Below are positions 11,865 to 22,899 of a stretch of 64,000 nt of DNA, in pieces. The DNA comes from Agelas oroides (lineage: Eukaryota; Porifera; Demospongiae; Agelasida; Agelasidae), in contig OX422204.1 of NCBI GenBank assembly GCA_949130485.1, positions 5,084,015 through 5,148,014 of the forward strand, written 5' to 3'. A program made the translations under genes and the position numbers. The notes under the pieces are model-generated. The model had not been told where the DNA came from. It worked only from the letters and a program-made list of their open reading frames with translations, and searched no databases. Each line of letters opens with the position of its first letter. The stretch's first letter is position 1.

Positions 11865-12052
11865 AGTCATTGCTGTGTTCTCTGTGTTATGTGTTCTGTG
11901 TGCGGCAGCACATACAGATTGCAAACATCTACTTTGTACTCTAAGTCACTAATAATCAGTAGTGAAGATCATTGCTTAGTAAGGAAACAATACTGTAGCT
12001 GGGTACCTACCGTGAGCCCGTGCGGTGACCTCAATGGGCAGGGAAGCTCAGC

Positions 12053-12459
12053 AGCCCCTCCCTCTTATAGTCCGATCATTGATGGGCCAAAAGTACTTAA
12101 CATTTTGATGTCGATTGCAAACGTTTTAAAAGCAATAAACTTCAAATTCACTGAGCACACTAAGGAGGGTCTGGGCTATCCGCAGCTTTTTGTTCCGTGG
12201 TCGTAGCATGTACGGTTGGAAAGTTCCAGTAGCATGTCCGCGCATTGATGGAGTTGGGCCGAATTTTGCTGTATTCGGCCGACGAACTTTGCAGGTACGT
12301 AGCTGCAAGACTAAAGTACAGCTCTGCTTGCTACTCCAGTTCTAAACTACAGTGGAGTGGTGCTATCCTCCGGTGCCTAAATGGGATGGACTGCTACCTC
12401 CTGTTTCCTGTGGTGAGCGTCCGATTATTGATGGTGTCCGAACACCGGTGGCTTACTCT
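12053..12459 (-). repeat. Right 407-bp terminal inverted repeat
   Basis: Reverse-complement copy of 4761-5167, marking the right end of the 7.7-kb element. Sequence to its right (12460 on) has no matching partner. Confidence 0.9.
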
Positions 12460-13311
12460 ACTTGCAGTAGCAGGGTAGTGAGGTAGTAATTAGTACTCAC
12501 CGTATACTCGCCGACGTAGAAGAGTAATACGGTAGTGAGGTAGTAGCTCGGGTCAACTAAATTTACCCTGTATTTCGCCCCCTTTTTCACAGGTGCCGTG
12601 TACTTGCACAATTACGACCTGTAACTTGTGCAGCAGTGACTTCATCCAGGCGCAAAGCGCTTCGCACTGTTCTACGAGCTATTCGGAGTTTTCATAACAG
12701 CAGAATTAATAATTATTAATAATTAATAACTATTCCGGAAATTAAAAAAGGTCATGTGATGTAAACAATGTGGTGAAAAACAGTTACTGCAATTGTATGA
12801 GACAAAGTGGACACAGGTACTAGTTGACAATGTTCATTCTACAATATAACCTGTGGTATTAGTGCAGCATAATAACAAACAGCACTGTGTTTATGTTTTC
12901 CTCAGCCAGATTCTCAAGCAGCTGAGGGTCTGGTCAAATTCCCATTATGCTATGGTGTAACTTAAGTGGTAGACTACCAAACAAAGTGATGTGCAGCCAA
13001 TTAGATCCTACCATCGAAATTCCACAATGCATGCTTCGAGTAAAACTGAGAAGGCAACTGCAAGCATTTTTTGACATCACATTTGTTCAACACCCAATTA
13101 ATACACTAAGAAATTTTTGGCATGTTAAGCATGATATGATGATGGATTTCACCAGACTCTCCTCATTGAGAGTCTGGCCCATGAGACTAACACTGATACA
13201 CAGGATAATAATGGAATAAATATGACACTAGTCCAAGATAAGAAGATAAGAGATAATAAGATGACTGCATGGATCTACTTACTATACAAGTACGGTAACA
13301 TATCAGGTCCT
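12460..13311. other. No confident gene
   Basis: AT-rich flank. It contains an AATTATTAATAATTAATAA tract near 12710 and a 90-codon frame at 12947-13219 without a recognisable motif. Confidence 0.4.
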
Positions 13312-13679
13312 TCATGTGCATGATCCAGGGCATGCAAAGTTGATCTTGGCTGCTTCGTCAGCACTTGTGCCCACACATTCATAGTGGTACCACTGGTCGC
13401 ACAAGTCGCATTGAATCATTTGATTTTGCCACTTCCGAACTATCTTTTTGCAACTTCCACACACTTCTTTAGGCTTTATCTTGTTGCATTTACGCTTTGG
13501 TTCAGGCTCAGAATTTGACACAACTGTCAGCGCCCTCTTCAGTTGGGCTGTTACTACACCTGTATGTGGGCGAGGGTATGATAGCATGGGTATGGGAAAT
13601 GCACATTGTTTAGTGGTAGTCTGTTGCCTAGCACCATGCCCTTCTGTTTTCAGTGCTATGCCAAAGATATTGGGAAGCA
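13312..13679 (-). pseudogene. Terminal exon encoding a PHD finger
   Basis: An open frame follows a TTTACACCATCAG acceptor at 13679 and ends with a stop at 13312. It encodes a basic linker (KRKCNKIKPKE) and a PHD-type zinc finger: CGSCKK, then QCDLCDQWYHYEC, then CPGSC at the C-terminus. The order of Cys and His (C4-H-C3) is the PHD signature, which reads histone H3 tails in known proteins. No upstream exon was found; the 2.3-kb foldback element at 13798 sits directly upstream. It is either the last exon of a gene displaced by that insertion or an orphan. The finger differs clearly from the PHD of the C48 gene. Confidence 0.5.
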
Positions 13680-13797
13680 CTGATGGTGTAAATTAGCTCT
13701 TGTAAAAGTTGTTAACCACAACAGTGTCAAATGTTCCTCTGTCCTCATTAGATGGCAGGCTTTTAGTAAATTAGCATAACCATGCTGACTGCATATT

Positions 13798-16127
13798 GGG
13801 TCATTCCATGTCAAATCAACACAAAAAAATCCTTACCCTCACCGATTTGAACGAAACTTGGTTCTTACACAGTGTCTGTTGAGATATTAACCCACAGTGA
13901 ATTTCAGTGTTCTGCAATGTATGGCTTCAGAGTTAGAACCAGACGAAAAATTGATTTTTCGGAAATTTTCAGCTTACCTATTGTTACTAAATCAACCATA
14001 ACTTTGAGTGAGATTAAGGTTATGAGCTACAATTTACATCACTTGTAGCTCACAAAATTTCCTTTCGTTTGATATAATTAACAACTATATCCCATAAAGT
14101 TTGGGTCAAAGGTCGTCATTAGTGCACTTTGACCTTTGCTATCTCAAAAACGAATATTTTAATTCTGATTAATTATTTTCCAAATGTTGTTTGGATCCTT
14201 CTCTCCAAGTGGTATTAAAATGGTTTTGGGACTGACATGGGATTGGGAGATATGTGACAGAATGTAATGGCAGTTAGGGGAGATGTATTGTAAAGCATTC
14301 CTATACTTACCTGATGGTGGTTCATTTTGATTGGTATGGTGGTGGATACCTTTGCAAACATGACACGACAAAATATCCATGATTCCATGGTTGATATGTG
14401 ATGTCCCAAGTGGTGGTTGCCATGGTTATTAGGTCAGTTATCTCCTCTAGTGAGCACTTTAGTGTTGTGTGGAGAAAGGTGAACAGGGAATAATCTAACA
14501 CCAGACATCTCTCAAACACCATGTCAGATGTGTGACCACACCAACAAAATCAATTTTATATATAATATTTCATCGTGATTCAATTCGTCACAATTTCATG
14601 GGTGTAAGTGGTGGTGTAGTCTTGATACCAGGCCTGTGTTGCCTTAAGTTTCTATTTGCTTGCAATACACAATTACGAAGGGTTAGTCATGTGCTTTGAA
14701 ATCAGGGTAAACACGCACAGGGTAGTGCCTGACCATAATATTTCATGCCTAGCGGTAAGCAGTATTCATCCTGCTTTGCAAATGCTCCAGCTTCCAATGA
14801 ACATTAGAGGAAAGGGCCTTGAGATCCTCAACCCCGCTCTCCCTGCCCCCTCCCCCCCAACTGTGTGTCTACCCTCTGTCTACCTGCTGCCATGCATGTG
14901 GTCAGATCTTCCAGACCTTACCCCTCTGTATCACATTTTTGTATACTACATAGTTATGATGAAAGACTATGTGCACTTACTTCACAAGAGTGGTTGCTGT
15001 TGACAACAAAGTCCACTTCTCAAAGAATTCAAGCATAAACAGCAAGCAAACAGCCAGCCTTTCTAGTAATGTGAGAAGAATTAACTTCACATCGCAGCTA
15101 GTGCAGGCACCATTTCCATGCAGGTGCTACGTACTTTGCCAAGCTTTAACTCACACTCGGTGCAAGTTTCAACTCAGACTCGGTGTTCGTGCAATTCAGC
15201 AAGGATCTTGCCTTCTGATATAGCTTTCTATCACCAGTATTGCAATTTTCCTAAGGTTCATGACATTATCACTCAGTAAGCTACCTCCAAATTCACCAAG
15301 TTGAATCTTATTTAAAATCACCGTAGCTATCAATCAGCTAAATTTTATCCTCTCAAAATTTCCAGCCCTATTGCATTACTGAAATGCAAACATTGTGGGG
15401 AGAGCCTGAGCATGTTGTAACAAAAAAAAAGAATGCTCATCATTTCCACATGTTGAACAGCACTGAACTGCTCACTAGAGGAGACAACTGACCTAGTAAC
15501 CATGGCAACCACTACTTGGACATTACATACCAACCATGGAATCATGGATATTTTGTCATGTCATGTTTGCAAAGGTATCCACCACCATACCAATCAAAAT
15601 GAACCACCATCAGGTAAGTATAGGAATGCTTTACAATACATCTCCCCTAACTGCCATTACATTCTGTCACATATCTCCCAATCCCATGTCAGTCCCAAAA
15701 CCATTTTAATACCACTTGGAGAGAAGGACCCAAACAACATTTGGAAAAAAATTAATCAGAATTAAAATATTCGTTTTTGAGATAGCAAAGGTCAAAGTGC
15801 ACTAATAATGACCTTTGACCTGAACTTTATGGGATATAGTTGTTAATTATATCAAACGAAAGGAAATTTTATGAGCTACAAGTGGTGTAAATTGTAGATC
15901 ATAAAGTTAATCTCACTCAAAGCTATGGTTGATTTAGTAACAATAGGTAAGCTAAAAATCTCCAAAAAATCTATTTTTCGTCTGGTTCTAATTCTGAAGC
16001 CATACATTGCAGAATGCTGAAATTCACTGTGGGTTAATATCTCAACAGACACTGCGTAAAAACCAAGTTTCGTTCAAATCGGTGAGGGTAAAGATTTTTT
16101 TTGTGTTGATTTGACATGGAATGACCC
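13798..16127. mobile_element. 2.3-kb foldback element with arms of about 660 bp and TATT duplication
   Basis: Arms 13798-14460 and 15472-16127 are inverted copies starting GGGTCATTCCATGTCAAATC. TATT flanks both ends, suggesting a 4-bp target duplication. Each arm holds the same small coding-like stretch (MDILSCHVCKGIHHHTNQNE), followed in the right arm by a perfect CAG|GTAAGTA donor. One arm is shifted in frame relative to the other. The spacer (14461-15471) shows no gene that I can support. Confidence 0.8.
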
Positions 16128-16452
16128 TATTCCAACCATGCAAAACTTGTATTTTGAATTCTAAAGTGGTGGACTATCTATAAAATTAATGATGAATTCA
16201 GAGTCTTGATTAAAATACTTGACTAAGTTACGATTTTAGCTCACTTACCCGTAGTTTTAATATTTGTCCATGTTGTTGTAGCTGAGGAAACATTTACCAT
16301 GAAGCAGCATTTTTCTTACTTTGATTGCTAAATGTTTGCTAAATGTTTGCTAAATGTTTTAACCTATGAATGCTGTGTAATCATTGGATGGCTTCATAGC
16401 AACCAAATGGTATCTGATTGCAGAATGATAGCCTACATGTTCTAGAAATGAG

Positions 16453-19400
16453 TTACACTAGCTGCACATGCTGAATAAGTTTGTCTGAAGTTACGCATAT
16501 ACCTAAAGGTTGCCGATTTGATGCTGTAGACCACACACAAGACAACTTTGACTGAGGCGTCTTCAACTGAGCATTAGACACTTTGCTACTTGTTGCCGCC
16601 ACTCTGAGATCTGCCATACCACAGTCGGTCAGACTGGGATCAGCCAGATTGGAAATGGAATTGGAAATGGTCGCACCACTGTTGGTCGAACTGGAATCAG
16701 TCGGGTTGGAATTGGAATTGGAATTGGTTACACTGCTGTCGGTGGAACTGGAATCAGTCGGGTTGGAATTGGAATTGGTTACACCGCAGTTGGTTGGACT
16801 GGAATCAGTCGAGTTGGAATTAGCAGTCAGATTGGAATTGGAATTGGTCATACCAGAGTCGGTCAGATTAGAATCGATCATGCTGGAGTTGTTCAGAATG
16901 GAATTTGTCATGGATGAGTGGGTCAGACTGGAATGTATCCCACCAGAATCGGAATTGGTTACAGTTATGCTGGAATCCGTCTTACTCATGCTGGAGTCAG
17001 TGAGGTCATCACAGTGTCCTGTGGCTGATTGAAATGAATGATTACTTAATGTACTTATTAATTTCTGCCCAGTAGTGGAAGCCCTTTAGCCTCGTTCCCA
17101 GGCTCTCCCCGCTAAGGAGGGGGAGAGCCTGGTACATTTTATCACATGCATGACGTCAAGGGTAGACACAACTTAATTACGTGGGGGTGGACTAAGCTGG
17201 GCGCCCACGCACGTTCAGGCACAAGCGTTTTTAAGACTACTACAGTCTTGTTTTGGGGTGAATATGGCGTTACTGTGTTACCTTCGTCGTTGCAGTCAGC
17301 GATATATAGTTGTCCACGTAGAACTAGTCGATTTCTTGAGTCAGTGGCAAAAACTCGAACAACAACGACGCTGGTTTACAACACACAACAAATCACAAAG
17401 TTTCTTGCCATTCAGCCGTCAGGTGCCATGTCTGACACTCTGAGAATCTACTACACCGGTCTACCTTGCGATTTACGGCTGCTGTAGCCAGCAGTTTTCG
17501 TGCCATCGTAGCTATGCGTGTACTTGGCTATGCCTCGATCACGAGCTCCGAACGATGTGGGTGGGATTCCGTGCATGCCCACGCACAATTAAGTCGTGTC
17601 TACCTCGCGTCTACCCTTGACATCATGCACGTGATAAAATGTACCAGGCTCTCCCCCTCCTTAGCTGGGAGAGCCTGGGAACGAGGCAAGAAGCCCATAG
17701 CCTCCCTGCTTGTCAAATCCATGTCTGGTGGTTAATATTTGAGATCTGGCTACAAATTGATAACAAATTAAGAATGTACATTTGACTTGAAATAAAGACT
17801 TCATGGGTAGATTTAAAGGGAATGGGGGGGGGGAGAAAACCATCTTGAAACAACCCATGATTGCAGAAAATATTTTTTTAAAAAACACTAGTCTAGTTAA
17901 TTAATAACACTTACCCCTATCCAATTTCTCCAGCACTTGATCTGGCAGGGAAGTGTGATAGATGTGGATTGCCTTGTGCTGAGTGCAATGCACGCTTTGC
18001 AAGGTTTTCGAACTGGGAATAAATGTGAGGTCACTCAGATTTGTGAGAAACCACTGAGGCATACCAGCCTTGGCTCGAAATGAGCACAGCACACTCTCTC
18101 GAAAAGCTGCTTCGGTTATGTTTTTCCCTTTGTCTTTCAGGATGCGACAAATGAGGGGGACTACTACTGAGACACATGGTTTCGGACTTGAGTCGCCAGG
18201 TGCAGTGCATAAGCGATCGGTCCTCATAAACTGTAGAACCTACATGTATAAAGATCATGAAGGTGCAGTACTAACAATCATTTATTCTTTTTCACAAAAA
18301 CACAGTGACTTATTTCAAGGGCTAGTACCTTATAGCTGCACAGGATTCCATACAGATTGCAAGATTGTAGTGCACCTCAATGTGCATGTGTACCTTGGTC
18401 ACATTTTCTCCCTGCACAGCTGCCACAAGCATATCTGCGACTTCTTTCGCTGACAGCTTTTCTCGTGATCCACGAAGACGATTGGCAGTCTCAGTCTGGT
18501 AGTTGAGGACAGACTGGTGAACGGTAGTCTCCACAAACTCCCAAACACTCTTCTCATGTTGGGATCTCCTGTTAACACTTTCCAACATCTTAAAATGGAA
18601 GGAGTATTTTACGTCAAAGTGAACTATGTGACTGGTATGCAAAATTTTTTGCATAATGTTACTTGAGTAACCAACTTGGAGAGTCACTCTACAGTTAGGT
18701 ACAATCAGTAAGCTGGACTACTTCAATGGCTACTGGAATGGACTGTTGCATTGATCTTTTTGCACTAAATCCTATGTTCACCAATGAAGCCATGCTAAGG
18801 TTGGATCCCACCCTCCAAGTAGCTGTGCAGACTATTCAGCTGAGCAACTATGGCTTTAGTAGGTGTAAGGTGATATTAGTACTAGATTACTAGCTTGTTC
18901 CTAGGCTCCCACCACTGCAAAAACGTCAGCTGGTACATTTCTCAGCATGGAAGAAACATTAATTCTGGACCTGGAGCCTCATATTTTGAACCAAACTGGT
19001 TATAGAGAGAGCTCGTCTCGCATGGCTTGTTTGTAGCTGTCCTAAGACACTTCACAGCTTTTTTGAGCTTTTGTAAATCGTTTGTGCAGCAGCCTATATT
19101 TGACACTGAAATGGCAGAAATTTGAACCAGATACAAAAATGCAATTATGACATTATTTTCCATTGTGGCCCTGCCCCTTGTGACAAAAACAAAATGTTAC
19201 TCAGAACACCAGACCCTCTTTCCACTTTTAGCACGTGAGGAAGGGCATGAGACTAGTGTGGGACTTGCTCAGGCTTGCCCCAAGCATGTGACAAAATTAC
19301 AAGGGGTATTGGCTTTCTTGGTGTAGCAACTCACTTTCAATGTTGCAAACACAATCAGAGCATAGGAAAAGTGGACCCGATGTATGGCTTCTGGAAGTGC

Positions 19401-20827
19401 ATTCTGTACTCTTGGTAGGATGATACTTATCAGCTCCGTCCTGTTAGCAATTAGTTGCTTGCCAATGCTGATCATCACTCCAGCTGCACCATGTGCATTG
19501 GCCATTGCTGCGTTCATTGTTTGGTCACAGTAGTCTTGTTCCTCCGCTGAGCGATCTTCGACTCGCTGCAGGTGTATAATTGCAGCTCTGGTAATCAGCC
19601 TGTTAATAAAGAAAGGAAAGTTTTATGTGATAAATGGACATGCAAGTAATAATAATTATTTTCAACATCTTTTTCCAATTGAGCTGAATTACTGATCTAA
19701 CTTACAAAAGTACCTTGAGTGCTTTGCAAGGCCTTTTAGGGTAGGTTCATTCATCGAAGTAATAAAGGTTGTTCTTGGGCTGCACTCATACGACATTGTT
19801 GCTGCTACCGATTTCTGAAAGTGATGTGTCAATTTGTTGGAAACTTGCTTTAAATCACAAGGGTCATCTAGCACCATGCCAAGAGTTGTCTGTGATGAAA
19901 ATGCAAATGTTTTGACATCAGACATTGAGGAGAAGAAGTTTGCCTGTTGCACACCCATAGTTGAGAGGGCTGCTCTTGTGATTGCGGACTTGCCACACTG
20001 AACCTCACCGTAAACTAGAGTGGCAGGGACTTTGTTGTAGATGTCAATCAAAGCCTCATAATGTATGGCTAGTATGTAACCGCCCAATACAAGCAAGGCT
20101 CCTGGGAAGTTAGTACCATAGTTGGCTTCAAGCGCATCAAGAAGCTGGGACAGGGGCGCAGCGCTAAAGATAGGTGAAGCCAATGACTTTTTCCTGGGGT
20201 CTGCAGTAGCGCAATCTCCATGTTTGTCTGGAAGGAACAGATCCTTTCTCTTCTGACAAATGTCTCCAAGCCATATGTATGGGGAATCATGGCATTGGAC
20301 TCCATCTTCATCAAACTGAACTCGTTCATTTAAGACCCAAATCTTCCTTGCATCCTGAGTGGTGTTGGCAGGTTTTTGGAGGCCTGTTACCTGTGCTGCT
20401 ATCTTGCATCGCGTATTTGGATCGCGATTTGTAGCACTAAACTCATCAATCTTCATCATGAAATAGTCGGTGATATCCTTGTCTGATAGTCGAGAACACT
20501 GGGGTCTTGTCGTGTTAAGTGACAGCTGAATGGCCTGAACCCACTTCTTCCGACCTCCGTTTATATCGTCTTGGGTGATAAATGCATTCCTAGACAACGG
20601 TACCAGTGTAAACAAATGAAACATGAAGGTTCTTACACTGACACACACAGCACATTTCCTGTAGCTACATATATGGCAACGTACCCAAGCGACTCTCCTG
20701 TAATGAATTTTGGCCCCGCTTCAACTTCATAAAGAATTTTGAGGACAAAGTTGCTACCTTCTCGAACTTCTCGTTCTTCGTCTTACACGACAACAATGTG
20801 ATTATCCTTCTCGCCTATTCGGGACAT
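16453..20827 (-). CDS. Six-exon gene: P-loop ATPase core with Ser/Thr/Asn-rich repetitive tail
   Basis: Exons in order (minus strand): 20685-20827, 19714-20589, 19335-19599, 18394-18588, 17915-18230, 16453-17018. All junctions are GT-AG and the phases join without a shift. The second exon carries a Walker A motif (YGEVQCGKSAITRAAL), a Walker B-like GMVLDDP about 50 residues later, and a sensor-like FITSMNEPTLKG. This resembles helicase/primase-type or D5-like NTPases, but the family is not recognised with certainty. The last exon encodes a low-complexity tail of about 140 residues of S, T, N and D, built from repeats such as TNSNSNPTDSSSTDSS. A TAA stands in frame 14 codons after the first ATG (20827), so either that ATG is not the start, the codon is a mutation, or an upstream exon supplies the beginning. 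The fourth intron boundary (18394) is chosen because it alone keeps the frame. One intron contains the 603-bp element at 17087. Role unknown; transposon origin is possible. Confidence 0.6.
16600..16960. repeat. Minisatellite coding for the Ser/Thr/Asn tail
   Basis: Irregular repeats of GGAATTGGAATTGG and GGAATCAGTCGG-type units (plus strand) underlie the repetitive C-terminus of the minus-strand ATPase gene. The opposite strand is also open as a by-product. Confidence 0.85.
17087..17689. mobile_element. TAGCCTCG-family element, 603 bp
   Basis: Inverted ends TAGCCTCGTTCCCAGGCTCT, extended by further inverted sequence (GGTACATTTTATCAC and GACGTCAAGGGTAGAC). The 9-bp flanks GAAGCCCTT and GAAGCCCAT differ at one base. 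A short frame inside (MALLCYLRRCSQRYIVVHVE, from 17261) is also recognisable in the copy at 22900, in the opposite orientation, so it may be a relic of a captured exon. It lies in the last intron of the ATPase gene. Confidence 0.85.
18590..19334. other. Intron of the ATPase gene, no nested gene seen
   Basis: Contains a TTGCTCAGGCTTGCCCCA motif at its right side (see the dispersed motif entry) and a degraded TAGCTTGTTCCTAGGCTCCC fragment at about 18890. Confidence 0.5.
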
Positions 20828-21120
20828 GATCCACAGCCAGCCCTTTATAGCTTGACGACTGACGAGCAAAGCGATTAGCTACACCTGTCTTCTTTGAAGG
20901 TTATGACGTCGTATAGTAGTAGACCTCGCAAATCCCGCGCCCGCGCAAGCTGCGTGCGCACAACGCGCGAGGTAGTCTCGTCCCATGGCCCAGACACCAA
21001 ATTTTTCGCGCGCGAGGATGAACTTAATTGCAACATAATTATATTTCGAAATAGAGATGAACACACCAAATATCAAATGCAGGGGAACTTAAATAACATC
21101 CTTAGACTTTACTTTAGGAA
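20828..21120. promoter_or_regulatory. GC-richer stretch with CpG clusters upstream of the ATPase gene
   Basis: 20930-21015 is rich in CGCG (CCCGCGCCCGCGCAAGC, GTGCGCACAACGCGCGAGG, TCGCGCGCGAGG), unlike its AT-rich neighbourhood. It lies just upstream of the minus-strand gene and may be a promoter-associated CpG cluster. This is inference from composition and position only. Confidence 0.3.
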
Positions 21121-21652
21121 GTAGTGGCTTTCTGTTCATGGCCACACACAATGCAGTGTAGTTGTTTCTTCTTGTTACAGTACGATGAAGAAAGAAGTAG
21201 TGGCTTTCTGTTCATGGCCACACACAATGCAGTGTAGTTGTTTCTTCTTGTTACAGTACGATGAAGAAAGAAGCAGTGGCTTTCTGTTCATAGCCACACA
21301 CAATGCAGTGTAGTTGTTTCTTCTTGTTACAGTACGATGAAGAAAGAAGCAGTGGCTTTCTGTTCATGGCCACACACAATGCAGTGTAGTTGTTTCTTCT
21401 TGTTACAGTACGATGAAGAAAGAAGCAGTGGCTTTCTGTTCATAGCCACACACAATGCAGTGTAGTTGTTTCTTCTTGTTACAGTACGATGAAGAAAGAA
21501 GCAGTGGCTTTCTGTTCATGGCCACACACAATGCAGTGTAGTTGTTTCTTCTTGTTACAGTACGATGAAGAAAGAAGCAGTGGCTTTCTGTTCATGGCCA
21601 CACACAATGCAGTGTAGTTGTTTCTTCTTGTTACAGTACGATGAAGAAAGAA
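21121..21652. repeat. 76-bp tandem repeat, seven copies
   Basis: Units start at 21121, 21197, 21273, 21349, 21425, 21501 and 21577, each with GTAGTGGCTTTCTG or GCAGTGGCTTTCTG. Differences between copies are single bases (GTAG/GCAG, CATGG/CATAG). The minus strand of the unit reads as the 3' coding end of the adjacent transposase relic, so the array grew from a coding fragment. Confidence 0.95.
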
Positions 21653-22025
21653 GCAATGATGTGTCTTCGGCATAGCTGATACTATTTTCTTAAATCAAGA
21701 TAGCCAAGCGAATGTCTGCTCAGCGCATATTAAGTTAAAGTTTGGATTGGCTTCCTTTACAGGACTTGGATCATACTGGACGAGGCACCTTGGATCTTTA
21801 TGATTCTTTATATGTAAATTGTCGATAATTTTGGTGACAGACTTCCACATGGTGTGGAAGGGTGGAGAAAGTGGTAGATTTTCTTGAGCTGCCTTCAGTT
21901 GATCAAGGTGGCACATATTGTCATAACACACCACTACATTCTTCCATTCATCTGTAGGGATCATGCTGAGAGTATGCAGCAGCCACCTTATCGTTATTAT
22001 AAACACTTGGGAGGGTGATTCCGAT
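21653..22025 (-). pseudogene. 3' exon of a Cys/His-rich transposase (KDZ/Zisupton-like), broken
   Basis: The exon begins after a TTTATCATTTACAG acceptor at 22025. It reads VVVCYDNMCHLDQLKAA, then KIIDNLHIKNHKDPRC, then NLICAEQTFAWLS. A TGA at 21695 interrupts the frame, after which it continues as FKKIVSAMPKTHH and runs into the tandem array as FFLHRTVTRRNNYT. The order DNxC, HxxNHxDPxC, CAEQxFxWL, HHxFxLHRxVxRRNxYT matches the conserved tail of a transposase family I remember from sponges and cnidarians, for which KDZ/Zisupton-like is my best label. The TGA most likely replaces an Arg CGA codon. Upstream exons are probably lost or scattered; the segment at 26815 may be one of them. Confidence 0.5.
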
Positions 22026-22899
22026 CTGTAAATGATAAAGTGCAAAATCTGTCATCTGCTATAGAAGTGTTTGCTACTGAGCTTCAACAAAACTAGGTAT
22101 GACTTAGCCATGTTCCCAGGCTACACAACTGCATTGCTTGGTAGTAGAGCAGGTTATAGGCCACAGCACATAAAATTGCTTGGTTACTGACAAAACGTAA
22201 TCTGGGAGGCCCAAGTGATTTAAATCTCTTTTTGTAGGGTTTCATGGCCCCCTGCCAGAACACAATTATAATTATAACTAGAGAGATGATTATCATCATC
22301 ATGGGGCGAGCCTGAGCAAGCAGCAAACTGCTGATTTACTACTTTGTCATGCCACACAGCAGGATGTGTCACTGTCGACTGCTTAAGCCAAATTTGATAA
22401 CGCATAAGTAACTCAGAGTAAGTCCTCACTATGTATATATCACATATGCCAGCCATTTCTCCAGCCAGGGAAGCTAACGTGGCTACACATGCATGGACTA
22501 AGCTTTACACCGGAATCGCTAAATTTCTGGCGTTTATGAGTACCATTTATGCATGCCCCTACCTGAAGCGACCCCGGCAGTCAACTACCGTCCATATTTA
22601 TGTACCACCTGTGAGCGGCCTACCGTCGTCGGTACAAGCACAAATCAGAACTAAGTTGCCACACGTGCTTCAACTACAGTCGTCTTCGCTCTGGGTTGCC
22701 AACGCTGCACTCTGACAGTCAGGCCTCCACTGGCTTCACGATATCGATCTTCGTGAAATATTTGAATGCACTGATTTAAAATTTTCGGTAAGTGGTCGGT
22801 CCAAGCAAGCAAACAAACAAACAAACATACACACGCATGTGCGCAATGATGTCACGCTAGTGTGGGGCTCGCTCAGGCTCGTCCCAATTATGTTAATTG
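22026..22899. other. No supported gene
   Basis: Contains short open frames only. A GCGAGCCTGAGCAAGC motif lies near 22308 and its inverted counterpart GGGGCTCGCTCAGGCTCG near 22864. They bound a segment of about 570 bp that may itself be an element. Confidence 0.4.
22857..22888. repeat. Dispersed GCTCAGGCT motif, best copy
   Basis: CTAGTGTGGGGCTCGCTCAGG is the clearest example of a motif also seen near 7259, 19245, 22308, 37302, 43624, 43977 and 57681, in both orientations, often with an adjacent CCCACACTA. It may be the end of an unrecognised small element. Confidence 0.55.

Larger units (their letters stand above)
4761..12459. mobile_element. 7.7-kb composite element with 407-bp terminal inverted repeats
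   Basis: The segment 4761-5167 is repeated in inverted orientation at 12053-12459 with only scattered differences. The outer ends read AGAGTAAGCC / GGCTTACTCT and are flanked by ACT on both sides, a possible 3-bp target duplication. Inside lie the tail of a pogo/DDE-type transposase (5494-6256) and a C48 protease-PHD gene (10319-11864), both on the plus strand. Secondary insertions are also present. No exon with the DDE catalytic core was found, so this copy should be non-autonomous. Whether transposase and protease belong to one original element is inference. Confidence 0.7.

Noticed and set aside
14656-15003. 115-codon frame in the foldback spacer
   Set aside because: No recognisable motif; codons for a poly-Pro/Leu stretch come from a C-rich tract.
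16583-17032. Plus-strand open frame of 149 codons
   Set aside because: It is the antisense shadow of the repeat-encoded Ser/Thr/Asn tail of the spliced minus-strand gene.
21121-21652. CRISPR-like array
   Set aside because: The 76-bp units are directly adjacent with no variable spacers; it is a minisatellite.
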